From NCBI RefSeq assembly GCF_007672725.1, contig NZ_VDTC01000002.1, positions 1-64,000 on the forward strand: a stretch of DNA of 64,000 nucleotides, in the 5' to 3' direction. How positions within the stretch are numbered: position 1 is the stretch's first letter; each line of letters opens with the position of its first letter. The position numbers were made by a program, and so were the translations under genes. The notes beneath the pieces are model-generated. The model did no database searches. It was not told the DNA's origin and saw nothing but the letters and a program-made list of their open reading frames with translations. Positions 1 to 13,258 of this stretch are shown piece by piece. Source of the DNA: Corynebacterium aurimucosum ATCC 700975 (lineage in GTDB: Bacteria; Actinomycetota; Actinomycetes; Mycobacteriales; Mycobacteriaceae).

Positions 1-66
1 TCCATGGATTCCGTGTCCAAAAAGACACCGGACTCCATGTCCAAAAACCCTATGGACATAACATTG
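1..66. repeat. Tandem short repeat forming two hairpins downstream of tyrS
   Basis: Two copies of a 14-base unit (10-23 and 34-47, one difference) lie just past the tyrS stop. Each copy starts a hairpin: GTGTC at 13-17 pairs with GACAC at 24-28, and ATGTCC at 37-42 pairs with GGACAT at 54-59. In the tyrS sense both loops are T-rich. They could act as a weak terminator for tyrS. The array runs into the window edge, so its full extent is not visible. Confidence 0.4.
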
Positions 67-1326
67 TTAGCTGAGCTTGGCACCGGCGAAGTTCTTCTTT
101 CCTCGTCGCAGAACAAGCCACGAACCGTGAAGCAGATCCGTAGCGTCCGGCTCCCACTCATCAGACTCAATGCGCTTGTTGTTGACGTACGCGCCACCTT
201 CCTTGATGGTGCGTCGGGCAGCGCCCTTCGAATCGGCCAAGCCAGCGGCAACCAACAAATCAACAATGGTTCGCGGCTCCCCTGCGGAAATCTCTGCCAC
301 AGTGGTCTCAGACAAGGCACCAGCCAGGGTATTTTCGTCCAAATCAGTGAGCTCAGCTTTGCCGAACAGTGCCTGCGCTGCTAGCTCCACAGCCTTCGTA
401 GCCTCTTCACCGTGCACCAATGTGGTCATCTCCTGGGCCAACCGGCGCTGCGCTTCACGACGGAATGGCTCGTCCGCGACCTTCTGTTCGTAGGAAGCAA
501 TCTCTTCCTGATCAAGGAAGGTGAACCAACGCAGGTAATCGATGACCACAGAGTCGCCAGCGTTTAGGAAGTACTGGTACCACGCGTACGGGGACGTTTT
601 CTCCGGATCCAACCACAGCTTTCCGCCACCGGTGGATTTACCGAACTTCTGGCCCTGGGCGTCCGTAACCAACGGAACGGTAAGGCCGTGAACCTTCGCA
701 CCGTTGACACGTCGGTTGAGATCCACGCCAGATACGATGTTACCCCACTGGTCGCCACCGCCGATCTGCAGGACACAATTCAGCTCGTTGTGCAGGTGCA
801 CGTAGTCGTTGGACTGGAGCAGCATGTAGGAGAACTCAGTGTACGAAATTCCGTCGGACTCCAAGCGACGCTTGACCGTGTCACGGTCCAGCATCGTATT
901 CAAAGAAAAGTTCTTTCCCACGTCGCGCAGGAAGTCAATGACAGACATCTGAGAAGTCCAGTCCGCGTTATTGACCATGGTCGCCGCGTTCTCACCCTCG
1001 AAGTCAATGAACTGGCGCAGCTGCTTCTTGATAGCCACCATATTCTCGTTGATGGTCTCCTGCGAAAGCATGGAGCGCTCCCCCACATCCCGCGGGTCGC
1101 CGATTTGCCCCGTAGCGCCACCAGCGAGGGCGATTGGGTGATGCCCGGCCTTTTGAAAACGGCGCAGCATAATCATCGGCACCAAGTGGCCCGCGTGCAA
1201 GGAGTCACCCGTGGGGTCGAAACCGCAATATAGAGTGATGGGTTCCTCGCAAGCCGCGCGGAGGGCATCGAGATCTGTGGACTGGTTAATGAGGCCGCGC
1301 CACTGCAGCTCATCAATGATGTTCAT
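67..1326 (-). CDS. tyrS: Tyrosyl-tRNA synthetase
   Basis: Charges tRNA-Tyr with tyrosine in the cytoplasm. This is a class I synthetase of 419 residues, the usual bacterial length. The HIGH-type motif is HAGH at residues 44-47, inside [13 protein letters not shown], and the KMSKS-type loop is KFGKS at 227-231. The C-terminus carries an S4-like RNA-binding domain (region around [16 protein letters not shown]). The ATG is preceded by AAAGGAGCC at good spacing. I see no T-box-like leader in the 75 bases before it. The Trm112-like gene ends or starts upstream on the same strand, so co-transcription is possible. Identification is secure. Confidence 0.97.
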   Translation of the reverse strand: MNIIDELQWRGLINQSTDLDALRAACEEPITLYCGFDPTGDSLHAGHLVPMIMLRRFQKAGHHPIALAGGATGQIGDPRDVGERSMLSQETINENMVAIKKQLRQFIDFEGENAATMVNNADWTSQMSVIDFLRDVGKNFSLNTMLDRDTVKRRLESDGISYTEFSYMLLQSNDYVHLHNELNCVLQIGGGDQWGNIVSGVDLNRRVNGAKVHGLTVPLVTDAQGQKFGKSTGGGKLWLDPEKTSPYAWYQYFLNAGDSVVIDYLRWFTFLDQEEIASYEQKVADEPFRREAQRRLAQEMTTLVHGEEATKAVELAAQALFGKAELTDLDENTLAGALSETTVAEISAGEPRTIVDLLVAAGLADSKGAARRTIKEGGAYVNNKRIESDEWEPDATDLLHGSWLVLRRGKKNFAGAKLS

Positions 1327-1401
1327 GGAGGCTCCTTTTACTTCGATTCCGGCTGGACGGGATAAGTGTTCGCAAAGACCACTAAATTCGCGGGATGCGT
1401 C

Positions 1402-1599
1402 TTAGGCATCGTCGTCAGTTGGCGGCCACGGTGTTGCGTGATCGGCCAGCATGACAGGAATACCGTTTTCAATGGGATAGGCCACCCCTAGCCGGTCATT
1501 GACCAGTACCTGTTCTTCTTCCAGGTAGTTCAGCGGGCCCTTGTCCTGCGGACACACCAAAATGTCGAGCAGCTTCGGATCAAGACTCATACCCGCCAA
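1402..1599 (-). CDS. Trm112-like / UPF0434 family small protein
   Basis: A 65-residue protein with the Trm112 core: LDPKLLDILVCPQDKGPL near the N-terminus, followed by YPIENGIPVML. Trm112 proteins are small zinc-ribbon partners that activate methyltransferases, but here only one Cys (VCP) is visible, so metal binding is doubtful. Two starts compete. A TTG at 1599 sits about 7 bases behind a near-perfect AAGGAGGTG. An ATG at 1590, giving MSLDPKLL, fits the usual family N-terminus but is 17 bases from that site. I use the TTG. It lies 2 bases after the stop of the membrane-protein gene upstream, so the two are probably co-translated. The partner enzyme is unknown. Confidence 0.8.
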   Translation of the reverse strand: MAGMSLDPKLLDILVCPQDKGPLNYLEEEQVLVNDRLGVAYPIENGIPVMLADHATPWPPTDDDA

Positions 1600-1601
1600 C
1601 C

Positions 1602-2201
1602 CTACACCTCCTTGGAATCTGCAGAAGGAGTGGTCCCACCAAATTGCAGCTTCAGCGCCATGGAGTGATCCTGCAGGCCACGGACCGAGTTCTGGACAAT
1701 GGCGTCACGAATCTCCGTCATCTCTCGATTGAGTATCCCCAGCGCCTCAGTCACCTCTTTGACCGCTGCGGGCTCGTTGAGTTCCGTTACCTCCAAATAG
1801 GACTTCACCAAACTGCTCGAGTGCTCCTCAATCATGTCGCGGACAAGGGACTGCTGACTTGGGGCATCATCGAGCCTGTCCCAGTTGTTGAGCACCCACG
1901 TTGCCGAGGCGTCGAACTCCGTCCACGCGCGATCTACGGGCGCCGGAATGTCTCGGTGGTGCAGGCTGCAGCGAGTTCTGTTCAGGCTTGTGGTCAGCCG
2001 TCCCGCCTCAGACACCGGTGGTGCAGGCAGTTCCCTGTGTCGCTTCTCCGGCGGGATGAGGAATCCGGCTGCCGCGCCGCAGCTGGCCGCCACGATAGGC
2101 CAAAGGAATCCCAGGCCGCCGCCAGTGAGGAAGTGCAAGGCAGCGACGAGCACCGTCACTACAACTGCGGCAATTACCTTGCGAGGGGTTACGTAGTCCA
2201 T
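1602..2201 (-). CDS. Small membrane protein, third gene of the VWA cluster
   Basis: A 199-residue protein not recognised by family. Two hydrophobic segments lie at about residues 8-27 and 30-48, followed by a Pro-rich linker and a mostly helical, charged cytoplasmic domain (residues 60-199). The architecture, an N-terminal hairpin in the membrane then helices, resembles XpaC-type proteins that often sit beside VWA and TelA genes, but the sequence match is not strong enough to assign it. It follows the binding-protein/VWA lipoprotein gene by 36 bases and probably belongs to the same operon. The ATG is preceded by AAGGAAGG. Confidence 0.7.
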   Translation of the reverse strand: MDYVTPRKVIAAVVVTVLVAALHFLTGGGLGFLWPIVAASCGAAAGFLIPPEKRHRELPAPPVSEAGRLTTSLNRTRCSLHHRDIPAPVDRAWTEFDASATWVLNNWDRLDDAPSQQSLVRDMIEEHSSSLVKSYLEVTELNEPAAVKEVTEALGILNREMTEIRDAIVQNSVRGLQDHSMALKLQFGGTTPSADSKEV

Positions 2202-2237
2202 GGATGCCTGCCTTCCTTGACAATGGAGAATGGTGTT

Positions 2238-3806
2238 TTACTGATAAGCGCGAATTTCTTCGAAGGCCCCGGCCAGATCACCGTCGATGGCGTTGAAGGT
2301 TTTACCGCCGGTGAGTTGGGCTAGCTCCTCCATCTCTTGAACATTGGCTTCACCGTACAAGATGACGAACACCGGGATATCCTTCTTATCCGGTGGGAGC
2401 TGTTCGTACGCCTCCTTGAACTGAGCAAAGGTTCGGCCGCGAGTGACCTCACCGTCGGTCATGAGCACCACGGTGCCAATATCGCCGTCGCCAGCGCTCA
2501 GCTCATCAAAGGCTTTAAGCACTGAGTCGAACGTGGCGGTTTCTCCGTCGGCCTGCAAATCCTCTACTCGATCCGCCAGTTCTTTGACCGAGCCCATGTT
2601 TTCGGTATCCATCACAGCGCGGGTCACTGGCTGAGGTTCGGACGAGTACGGCATGAGCTTGATTTGCTCGCGGTTACGGAAAGCAACCTGGCCTTGTTCT
2701 GCGGTATTGCCGTCCGCAGAGCCGTCGATAAGCGGGCGCAAACTGCTCTTAAGAAGCTCGATACGCTCACCTTCCATAGAACCCGAGGTATCCAACACAA
2801 GAGACGTGTTGCCGGGTTTGCGCAGCTCGTGGGCGAATGCGGCCTCCAGCGCCTGTGCAGTCTTCTCGTTAGCGGGATAAGGAAGCTCGAACATGGTGCC
2901 CGGCAGATCGGAATTGTCCACACGCAGGTGGTAGCTCTTCAGCAGCTGGGAAGAATCACGCAACCAATCAGCCAACGCCTGCACCTTCACTTCTGCGTCA
3001 TCGTCTGGGGAGCTATGAAGGGCCGTGAGTGGATAATCCGCGGAAATGACACCATCGGAAGGAATGACCACTTGTAGGTCTGCACCTTCGTCCTGGAGCT
3101 GATAGAGCACGGATTCGTAGTTAATAATCGCGTCCGCTTGCTCCGGATGCTCGCGGAAGCGATCCGCCAACCATCCCGAGGAGCCAGAGGTGAGCGTCTG
3201 ATTACCAAACAGGTCTTGGACCTTGTCCGAAGCCTTGTAGATATCCTCTTCCGTTAGCGCTCGGCCGGTGTCCGCGAATGCGGTGGTGGCCGCAGACAAG
3301 GCGGAGAAACCCGAGTTCGACGTTGATGGGTCGGTCATCCCAAAGGTGATACCTGAATCTGAAATCTCCTGCCAGGTCGGCTGCGTGGTGTCCCATCCGT
3401 GCTTGCGAGCGACATCCTTGTGCACGCCCAACGCCACAGGTGAGCGCGCGACGCTGAATTCCTTTCCCAACTTGCTATCGGCACCAATGATGCGGGCGTA
3501 GCGGTTGGTGGCGAACCACGTGGCGTCATAATGACGGTCAAAGGTTCCTTGTTGCAGCGAACGAGAATTCTCCAACGTGCCTGACTCCGTGGTCATGGTG
3601 ATATCAAAGCCGAGCTCCTCGGAGGCCTGTTCCAGGACCGGCTCCAGCGGTGCAAGCTCCGTTGCGGCGACAATCTTCAGGTCACCGTCTTGCTCTTGCT
3701 CGCTTGAGGTTGAGTCGTCGAGCCAACTGTTTCCACTGACAGCGGAACAAGCAGCAAGAGTCATCATGCACGACACGGCGACGAATGCCTTCAGGGATCG
3801 CAACAT
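2238..3806 (-). CDS. Lipoprotein with solute-binding-like and C-terminal VWA domains
   Basis: A 522-residue exported lipoprotein with signal peptide and lipobox LAAC (Cys20). Residues 43-300 look like a periplasmic solute-binding fold: KIVAATEL start, and a TDPSTSNSGFSAL segment typical of ABC binding proteins. Residues 334-520 form a von Willebrand A domain with all MIDAS elements visible: DTSGS at 339-343, a Thr around 423-425, and TDGE with Asp451. It would sit on the outer face of the membrane and bind partners through a metal ion. No ABC permease or ATPase gene is nearby, so transport is unlikely. Its ATG directly follows the TGA of the upstream gene, with GGAAAGGA as ribosome site. Function is unknown. 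Confidence 0.85.
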   Translation of the reverse strand: MLRSLKAFVAVSCMMTLAACSAVSGNSWLDDSTSSEQEQDGDLKIVAATELAPLEPVLEQASEELGFDITMTTESGTLENSRSLQQGTFDRHYDATWFATNRYARIIGADSKLGKEFSVARSPVALGVHKDVARKHGWDTTQPTWQEISDSGITFGMTDPSTSNSGFSALSAATTAFADTGRALTEEDIYKASDKVQDLFGNQTLTSGSSGWLADRFREHPEQADAIINYESVLYQLQDEGADLQVVIPSDGVISADYPLTALHSSPDDDAEVKVQALADWLRDSSQLLKSYHLRVDNSDLPGTMFELPYPANEKTAQALEAAFAHELRKPGNTSLVLDTSGSMEGERIELLKSSLRPLIDGSADGNTAEQGQVAFRNREQIKLMPYSSEPQPVTRAVMDTENMGSVKELADRVEDLQADGETATFDSVLKAFDELSAGDGDIGTVVLMTDGEVTRGRTFAQFKEAYEQLPPDKKDIPVFVILYGEANVQEMEELAQLTGGKTFNAIDGDLAGAFEEIRAYQ

Positions 3807-4961
3807 TCACATCATCCTTTCCGGGAGTTCGTTTCCCGTGATTAATCCCAGCTCTTGCTGAATGGCTTCAATGTCTTGCCAAGACGTGGGACGTTGTTGA
3901 GTTGGCAGAGGGAGAGGGCTGTACTCCACGTCGGCGACCAGCTTGTCGAAGATGCTGGTCGGCTCCGTGCGGTATCCCTGCATCGCGGCAACACCTTGAA
4001 TTGAACGGTCACTCACGGCGGCGGCGAAAGCATCACCTTCCTCCGTTTGCGGGACGACGGTGGAGGTCAGCATTGCCCCTGGGACGAGAGCTAAAGGAGT
4101 GTAGTCCTTGAGCTTCGTACTGCCCTCAGAATCTGATTGCTTTAAAAGTTCGGCTACGTACTCGGCTTCGGTGGCCAACACCATGGGCATCTCGCCCTTC
4201 CCAAGACGCAGGTAGGTATCAAAAATTCCCTGCGTGCTAGCCTCTCCGTGTCCTTGACCGACGAGTAGTCGCTGCATGGCATCATCACCGCCTGCTCTTT
4301 CCCCGACGGAACGAATCAGGGCAGCATACTGCAACGCTGCATTGGATTCGCGGAGGCTGGGAACCGCAACATCGACAACGCGAGGAGATCCAAAAGACGG
4401 GCTAATATCGCGCCAGCGTGTGCCTTCCTTTGACATCTCGTTCAGTTTTGCAAGATCGAGGGACTTGTTACCGCCGTTGTCAACCACCAAGCCTTGAGAT
4501 TCCATATCACCCACCAAATCCGTATAGACCAGTGCGATGAGTGGCGTAGAGAATGCAACCACCGAGCCGGGGTCGGCCCCAGTGATGGTCGTGGATTTAT
4601 CCTTCGTCTCAGCAACACGTGCCGCGCCATCCACGACGGGCATGACGAAGTCATAGTCAGGGTCGGGCCTGCTAGCAATCTCTACCAAGTCCTGGGGCGA
4701 GAAAACGTCATACGTCACCGAGATGCCAACCTCTGCAAATACTTGTTGCTGCTCCGCGGCTTTAAAAAACTCCTCATCTTCCGGACTGATGGCACCCTTC
4801 ACGTGGAGGAGGTCGCGATGCGAGGAGGGCGAACTGGGAAAGCTAAAGCTGGGCATCGAAATCCAGCCACGCCCCACGACCACAGAGACGATAGCGACAA
4901 CCAGGAAGGCGAGGGCTGCGATAACTGACTTCTTTCGTCCACCCGGCTGTGCGCTACTCAT
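3807..4961 (-). CDS. Membrane-anchored solute-binding-like protein, first gene of the VWA cluster
   Basis: 384 residues. A short basic N-terminus (GGRKKS) is followed by one transmembrane segment at about residues 12-32 with no lipobox Cys, so it is a signal anchor with the bulk outside. The rest has the alternating pattern of a binding-protein fold, and resembles the N-terminal half of the next gene's product in organisation (binding lobe, then a STPLIALVYT segment). I do not recognise a named family. It is expressed from its own promoter: TATGAT sits 7 bases before the ATG, predicting a leaderless mRNA. Its stop codon touches the next start, so the two proteins are probably made together. 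Confidence 0.75.
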   Translation of the reverse strand: MSSAQPGGRKKSVIAALAFLVVAIVSVVVGRGWISMPSFSFPSSPSSHRDLLHVKGAISPEDEEFFKAAEQQQVFAEVGISVTYDVFSPQDLVEIASRPDPDYDFVMPVVDGAARVAETKDKSTTITGADPGSVVAFSTPLIALVYTDLVGDMESQGLVVDNGGNKSLDLAKLNEMSKEGTRWRDISPSFGSPRVVDVAVPSLRESNAALQYAALIRSVGERAGGDDAMQRLLVGQGHGEASTQGIFDTYLRLGKGEMPMVLATEAEYVAELLKQSDSEGSTKLKDYTPLALVPGAMLTSTVVPQTEEGDAFAAAVSDRSIQGVAAMQGYRTEPTSIFDKLVADVEYSPLPLPTQQRPTSWQDIEAIQQELGLITGNELPERMM

Positions 4962-4968
4962 GACCTAA

Positions 4969-4974
4969 ATCATA
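4969..4974 (-). promoter_or_regulatory. Leaderless promoter -10 of the VWA cluster
   Basis: TATGAT on the minus strand ends 7 bases before the ATG at 4961, so transcription should begin at or next to the start codon. There is no ribosome-binding site in front of this ATG. Confidence 0.65.
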
Positions 4975-5092
4975 AAAGGCACTCCGCCATGGTGCTCGAC
5001 TTACCGATCGCGCACCCCCGATGCAGTCCCCCGCTGCTGCTATCCGAAAGCGGTTGCCTTAATAAGAACTGCAGAGATCAATGCGGCCACAG

Positions 5093-5125
5093 CGGGACAG
5101 AGAAAAGGGCGGCGACTCTGTCCCG
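5093..5125 (-). terminator. Hairpin after ornithine cyclodeaminase gene
   Basis: A perfect 10-base inverted repeat (5093-5102 with 5116-5125) with a 13-base loop begins 10 bases after the ocd stop. There is no T-run, so it is a weaker terminator candidate or an RNA end-stabiliser. Confidence 0.55.
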
Positions 5126-5134
5126 ACCATTGGG

Positions 5135-6172
5135 CTAAAGAAGCGAGGGGACGTTCGCGACCAAAGAGAAGAGGTCCTTAGGGTCCTCCGGGTTGGCAAT
5201 GATATCGATCTCTGACTCTAAATCAGTACCCCTTACAGAATCACGAAGGTAGCGAAGGGCAGAAAAGTCATTGATGGCGAATCCGACATCGTCGAAAAGC
5301 GTGATCTGGTCATCGCTTTCGCGGCCCGTCGCCTGCCCAGTAAGTACCTGGTAGAACTCGACCACTGGAAAGTCTGCCGGCTTCTGCTGAATCTCGCCCT
5401 CGATGCGCGTCTGTTCTGGGAACTCAACAAAGACCTTGGACTTGTCCAAGATAGAGCTCTCGAGTTCGGTCTTGCCCGGGCAGTCACCACCGACCGCATT
5501 GAGGTGCACGCCAGGCGCGACGTGATGCTCGGCCAAGATTTGGTTCTGGGCCTTATCTGCCGTGCAGGTGGTGATGATGTCGGCGCCCTGTACGGCTTCA
5601 TCAACACTCGAGCAGGCTGTGATGTTGAATCCCAATGGCTCCAAGTTTCGCTGGAACTTTTCTACTGCCTTCGGGTCAATGTCATAAATAGCGATGTCAT
5701 CGATCCCCATTACACCGCGGAATGCAAGGGCCTGGAACTCTGACTGCGAGCCAGCCCCCACCATGGCCTTACGCGTCGAGTCTTTTCGGGCTAGGTGCTT
5801 TGCCACCATGGCGGAGGTCGCCGCCGTGCGCAGCGCCGTAAGCAAAGTCATTTCGGCCTCGAACGTGGGATAACCGTTGTCGACGTCAGCAAGCACGCCA
5901 AAAGCAGTTACCGTCTGAAAGCCACGTGCGGGGTTCGAAGGATGACCGTTGACGTACTTGAAGGAGTACTCCTTGCCATTGGAGGTAGGCATGAGTTCGA
6001 TGACGCCGAACGGGGTGTGAGAAGCCACGCGTGCGATTTTGTCGAATCGCTCCCATTCGCGGTAGTCCGCCTCAAGGTAGTCCACCATTCCGATAATGAT
6101 GTTTTCTACTCCCTCACGCTGTATCCAGCGCGCCATATTCTCTACATCTACGAATTTGACAGCATGGTTCAT
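5135..6172 (-). CDS. ocd: Ornithine cyclodeaminase
   Basis: Converts L-ornithine to L-proline and ammonia using bound NAD. 345 residues, typical for the family. The Rossmann-type motif VGAGSQSEFQ is near the middle, and NAVGGDCPGKTEL matches the segment that carries the catalytic Asp in characterised ornithine cyclodeaminases. The N-terminal substrate-binding part contains KYVNGHPSNP. The ATG has GGAG 6 bases upstream. The gene follows the amino-acid permease by 26 bases, so the two form an operon. It lies next to, but is transcribed separately from, the arg genes. Related mu-crystallin-type enzymes cannot be excluded, but the overall pattern fits true Ocd. Confidence 0.9.
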   Translation of the reverse strand: MNHAVKFVDVENMARWIQREGVENIIIGMVDYLEADYREWERFDKIARVASHTPFGVIELMPTSNGKEYSFKYVNGHPSNPARGFQTVTAFGVLADVDNGYPTFEAEMTLLTALRTAATSAMVAKHLARKDSTRKAMVGAGSQSEFQALAFRGVMGIDDIAIYDIDPKAVEKFQRNLEPLGFNITACSSVDEAVQGADIITTCTADKAQNQILAEHHVAPGVHLNAVGGDCPGKTELESSILDKSKVFVEFPEQTRIEGEIQQKPADFPVVEFYQVLTGQATGRESDDQITLFDDVGFAINDFSALRYLRDSVRGTDLESEIDIIANPEDPKDLFSLVANVPSLL

Positions 6173-6198
6173 TGCAATCTCCGATCTTGATCCTTGTG

Positions 6199-7719
6199 TT
6201 AATTCTTCGGGTGAAGGTCCGTCTGCGGCGCGGCTGGGAAGCGCGAGGTGGGAAGGTGCTTGGCCTTCCTCTCCGCCGCGATGGTGTAGATACGCTCACG
6301 CCAGGCAAACCACATGGCAGCGAACACCGGAATGAGAAGCAGCGTAGAGGCCAGAGCGAAGGTTCCGATCGGGTAATCAAAAGCCATAAGGATAATGACC
6401 ACCGCGATGAAGGCAAGCACAGACCAATCACCTGCTTGGCCGAAGGGCGAGCGATAATTGGGACGGGTATAGCGCCCCTTCTTCGCCAGGTGCACAAATT
6501 TGATGTGAGACATGGCTACGGCGGCCCACGACGCCAACGTGCCCAGCGCGGCCAGATTCAATACGATCTCGAAAGCCATCTCGGGCACCACATAGTTAAG
6601 AAACACACCAGCGAGACCGACGAAGGCGGCCATCACGATGCCTCCATAAGGAACGCCAGATTTGGACATGCGGGCACCGAATTTGGGCCCGGAGCCAGCA
6701 GTAGACATGTTGTACATGATGCGGCCCGTCGAATACAGACCGGCATTCAATGAGGAAATCGCAGCGGTGATTACCACCAGCTGGAAGATAGGCGCAGCAT
6801 AACCTGCGCCAAGTGACTCAAAGAAGGTCACGAATGGCGATACTTCTGTGACGTAGGTGGTGTAGGGCAAAACCAGGGTCAGCAGCAGCAGCACGCTGCC
6901 GAAATAGAAGACCACGATACGGAATAGAACACTATTCACCGCACGCGGAATATGCTTTTCGACGTCCTTTGTCTCACCCGACGTGGTACCTACCAACTCG
7001 ATGCCTGCATAGGCAAAGACAACGCCCTGGATGACAATTACTGCAGGCAACAGGCCATTAGGAAGCCAACCACCGGCATCAGCAATAAGACTAAATCCGG
7101 TGGGGCCACCGTTGGGGTGGCCCAGAATGACCACCCCGATGGCCACCACCATGAAGACTAGGAGGGCGATGATCTTGATCATGGAGAACCAATACTCCAG
7201 CTCGCCGAAGATCTTTACCGAGAGCATGTTGAACAAGAGGATGCTGCACACAACGCCCAGGGCCAGCACCCACTGCGGGACGGCGTCTAACCACGAGGTG
7301 TACTTACCAAACCATTTGATATAGATGGCCACGGCCGTGCCATCTGCGACCAAGGTGGCAGCCCAGTTTCCCCAGTAGAGCCAGCCGGTGACAAAAGCGG
7401 TCTTCTCGCCGTAGAACTCACGGGCATAAGAAACGAAAGAGCCAGAGCTTGGGCGGTACACGATGAGTTCGCCAAGGGAGCGCAGGATGATATAGCCGAA
7501 GAATCCGCACACCAAATACAAAACAGCGAGGAAGGGCCCCGCCGTTTGCAACCGGCCACCGGTGCCGAGCAAGAGCCCGGTGCCGATAGCTGAGCCGATG
7601 GCGATCATCTGAAGCTGACGGTTACTCATCCCCTTCTGCAGTCCGTGATCTTCCGAGGCATAGACTGCTTTCTCTCTTTCGTGCGACTCCGTGTTCGGTA
7701 GCCGAAGTAGTTCAGTCAT
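6199..7719 (-). CDS. Amino-acid permease, APC superfamily (AAT type)
   Basis: A 506-residue inner-membrane proton-coupled amino-acid importer with about 12 hydrophobic segments. The N-terminus carries the family signature (LQKGMSNRQLQMIAIGSAIG, then TGLLLGTG) and SLGELIVYRPSSGSFVSYA, as in GabP, ProY and CycA. The substrate cannot be read from sequence. Its partner ocd suggests ornithine, proline or a related amino acid. An AAAGGA lies 14 bases before the ATG; a TATCAT 5 bases before it could instead indicate a leaderless start. A TATAAC element about 65 bases upstream is a further promoter candidate. Confidence 0.88.
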   Translation of the reverse strand: MTELLRLPNTESHEREKAVYASEDHGLQKGMSNRQLQMIAIGSAIGTGLLLGTGGRLQTAGPFLAVLYLVCGFFGYIILRSLGELIVYRPSSGSFVSYAREFYGEKTAFVTGWLYWGNWAATLVADGTAVAIYIKWFGKYTSWLDAVPQWVLALGVVCSILLFNMLSVKIFGELEYWFSMIKIIALLVFMVVAIGVVILGHPNGGPTGFSLIADAGGWLPNGLLPAVIVIQGVVFAYAGIELVGTTSGETKDVEKHIPRAVNSVLFRIVVFYFGSVLLLLTLVLPYTTYVTEVSPFVTFFESLGAGYAAPIFQLVVITAAISSLNAGLYSTGRIMYNMSTAGSGPKFGARMSKSGVPYGGIVMAAFVGLAGVFLNYVVPEMAFEIVLNLAALGTLASWAAVAMSHIKFVHLAKKGRYTRPNYRSPFGQAGDWSVLAFIAVVIILMAFDYPIGTFALASTLLLIPVFAAMWFAWRERIYTIAAERKAKHLPTSRFPAAPQTDLHPKN

Positions 7720-7890
7720 CAGGGATGATAGTCCTTTCCGCGTTAAGAACGTGCCTTTGCTTCACATTCCCTAATGAAACGTTATAGCAAGCTCTTGAGA
7801 CTCTCCTCACTATCCGCCCCCTATAGTGCTTCACGACACATTCACACGCAGCCCAAACGGGCGGCACCCCCTACCCCCGCGCACAAAAGA

Positions 7891-7918
7891 ACCGCATGGC
7901 CGAAAGCGGCCATGCGGT
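7891..7918 (-). terminator. Terminator of argGH
   Basis: A perfect 12-base stem (7891-7902 with 7907-7918) closes a 4-base loop and is followed on the minus strand by TTCTTTTG. It begins 18 bases after the argH stop and ends the arginine operon. Confidence 0.9.
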
Positions 7919-7935
7919 GTCAGAGCTTGTTGAGA

Positions 7936-10601
<2,666 letters not shown>

Positions 10602-10642
10602 AGTATTTGCTCCTTTAAGACAAACAGGTGCTAAGAATCGAA

Positions 10643-10680
10643 CTGATTTATATTATACAGACTTACGTATAAATGTTAAA
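10643..10680 (-). promoter_or_regulatory. argGH promoter with dyad resembling an ArgR site
   Basis: On the minus strand TTTAAC (10675-10680) and TATAAT (10652-10657) are 17 bases apart. The -35 overlaps the argR stop codon. An 18-base AT-rich element bounded by CTG and CAG (10643-10660) covers the -10. Its position suits repression by ArgR, but it matches the classical ARG box only partly. Confidence 0.65.
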
Positions 10681-11161
10681 TGCCGCGGTTGGTGAGCTTC
10701 TCCGCCAGCTCCCGACCCCCTAATCCCTCACGAGCGAGGACGAAGATGGTGTCATCGCCCGCGATGCAACCGACGACATCCGGCAAGCCCACGCGGTCGA
10801 TGAAAGATGCCAAATACTGCGCGGCACCCGCGGGGGTGCGCAACATCGCAATATTGCCGGAGTAGTCATGCGACACCACGAGCTCATCGAGCATGCGGCG
10901 AAGCTTCTCACGCGGACCGTTGAGTTGGTCTTCGAACTGCTCCAGCTCGCCACCCACAACGTAGAAGGAACGGCCACCATCGCGTTTTACCTTTTTAGCG
11001 CCCAGCTCGTCGAGATCACGCGACAACGTAGCTTGCGTGATGTCAATTCCCTCATCAAGCAAAAGCTCAGAGAGCTGAACTTGGCTCGTGACCCGAGTGC
11101 GGTCGAGTATCTCCAGAATCTTGGCCTGGCGGGCATTGCGCGTAGTTGGGGTCGTCGTCAT
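10676..11161 (-). CDS. argR: Arginine repressor
   Basis: Transcription factor that represses arg genes. It has an N-terminal winged helix-turn-helix (residues about 1-75, with [19 protein letters not shown]) and a C-terminal oligomerisation domain ([18 protein letters not shown], then [13 protein letters not shown]) where arginine binds in the family. The start is the ATG at 11161, behind AGGAGGAGAA inside the end of argF; this gives 161 residues and a 4-base gap to argF. A longer frame reaching 11266 overlaps argF and is rejected. Co-transcribed with argCJBDF, so the repressor is probably under its own control. Confidence 0.95.
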   Translation of the reverse strand: MTTTPTTRNARQAKILEILDRTRVTSQVQLSELLLDEGIDITQATLSRDLDELGAKKVKRDGGRSFYVVGGELEQFEDQLNGPREKLRRMLDELVVSHDYSGNIAMLRTPAGAAQYLASFIDRVGLPDVVGCIAGDDTIFVLAREGLGGRELAEKLTNRGI

Positions 11162-11165
11162 TCGT

Positions 11166-13254
<2,089 letters not shown>

Positions 13255-13258
<4 letters not shown>

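Noticed and set aside
1327..1401. T-box or other riboswitch before tyrS
   Set aside because: The 75-base gap is too short and has no T-box core or terminator/antiterminator pair.
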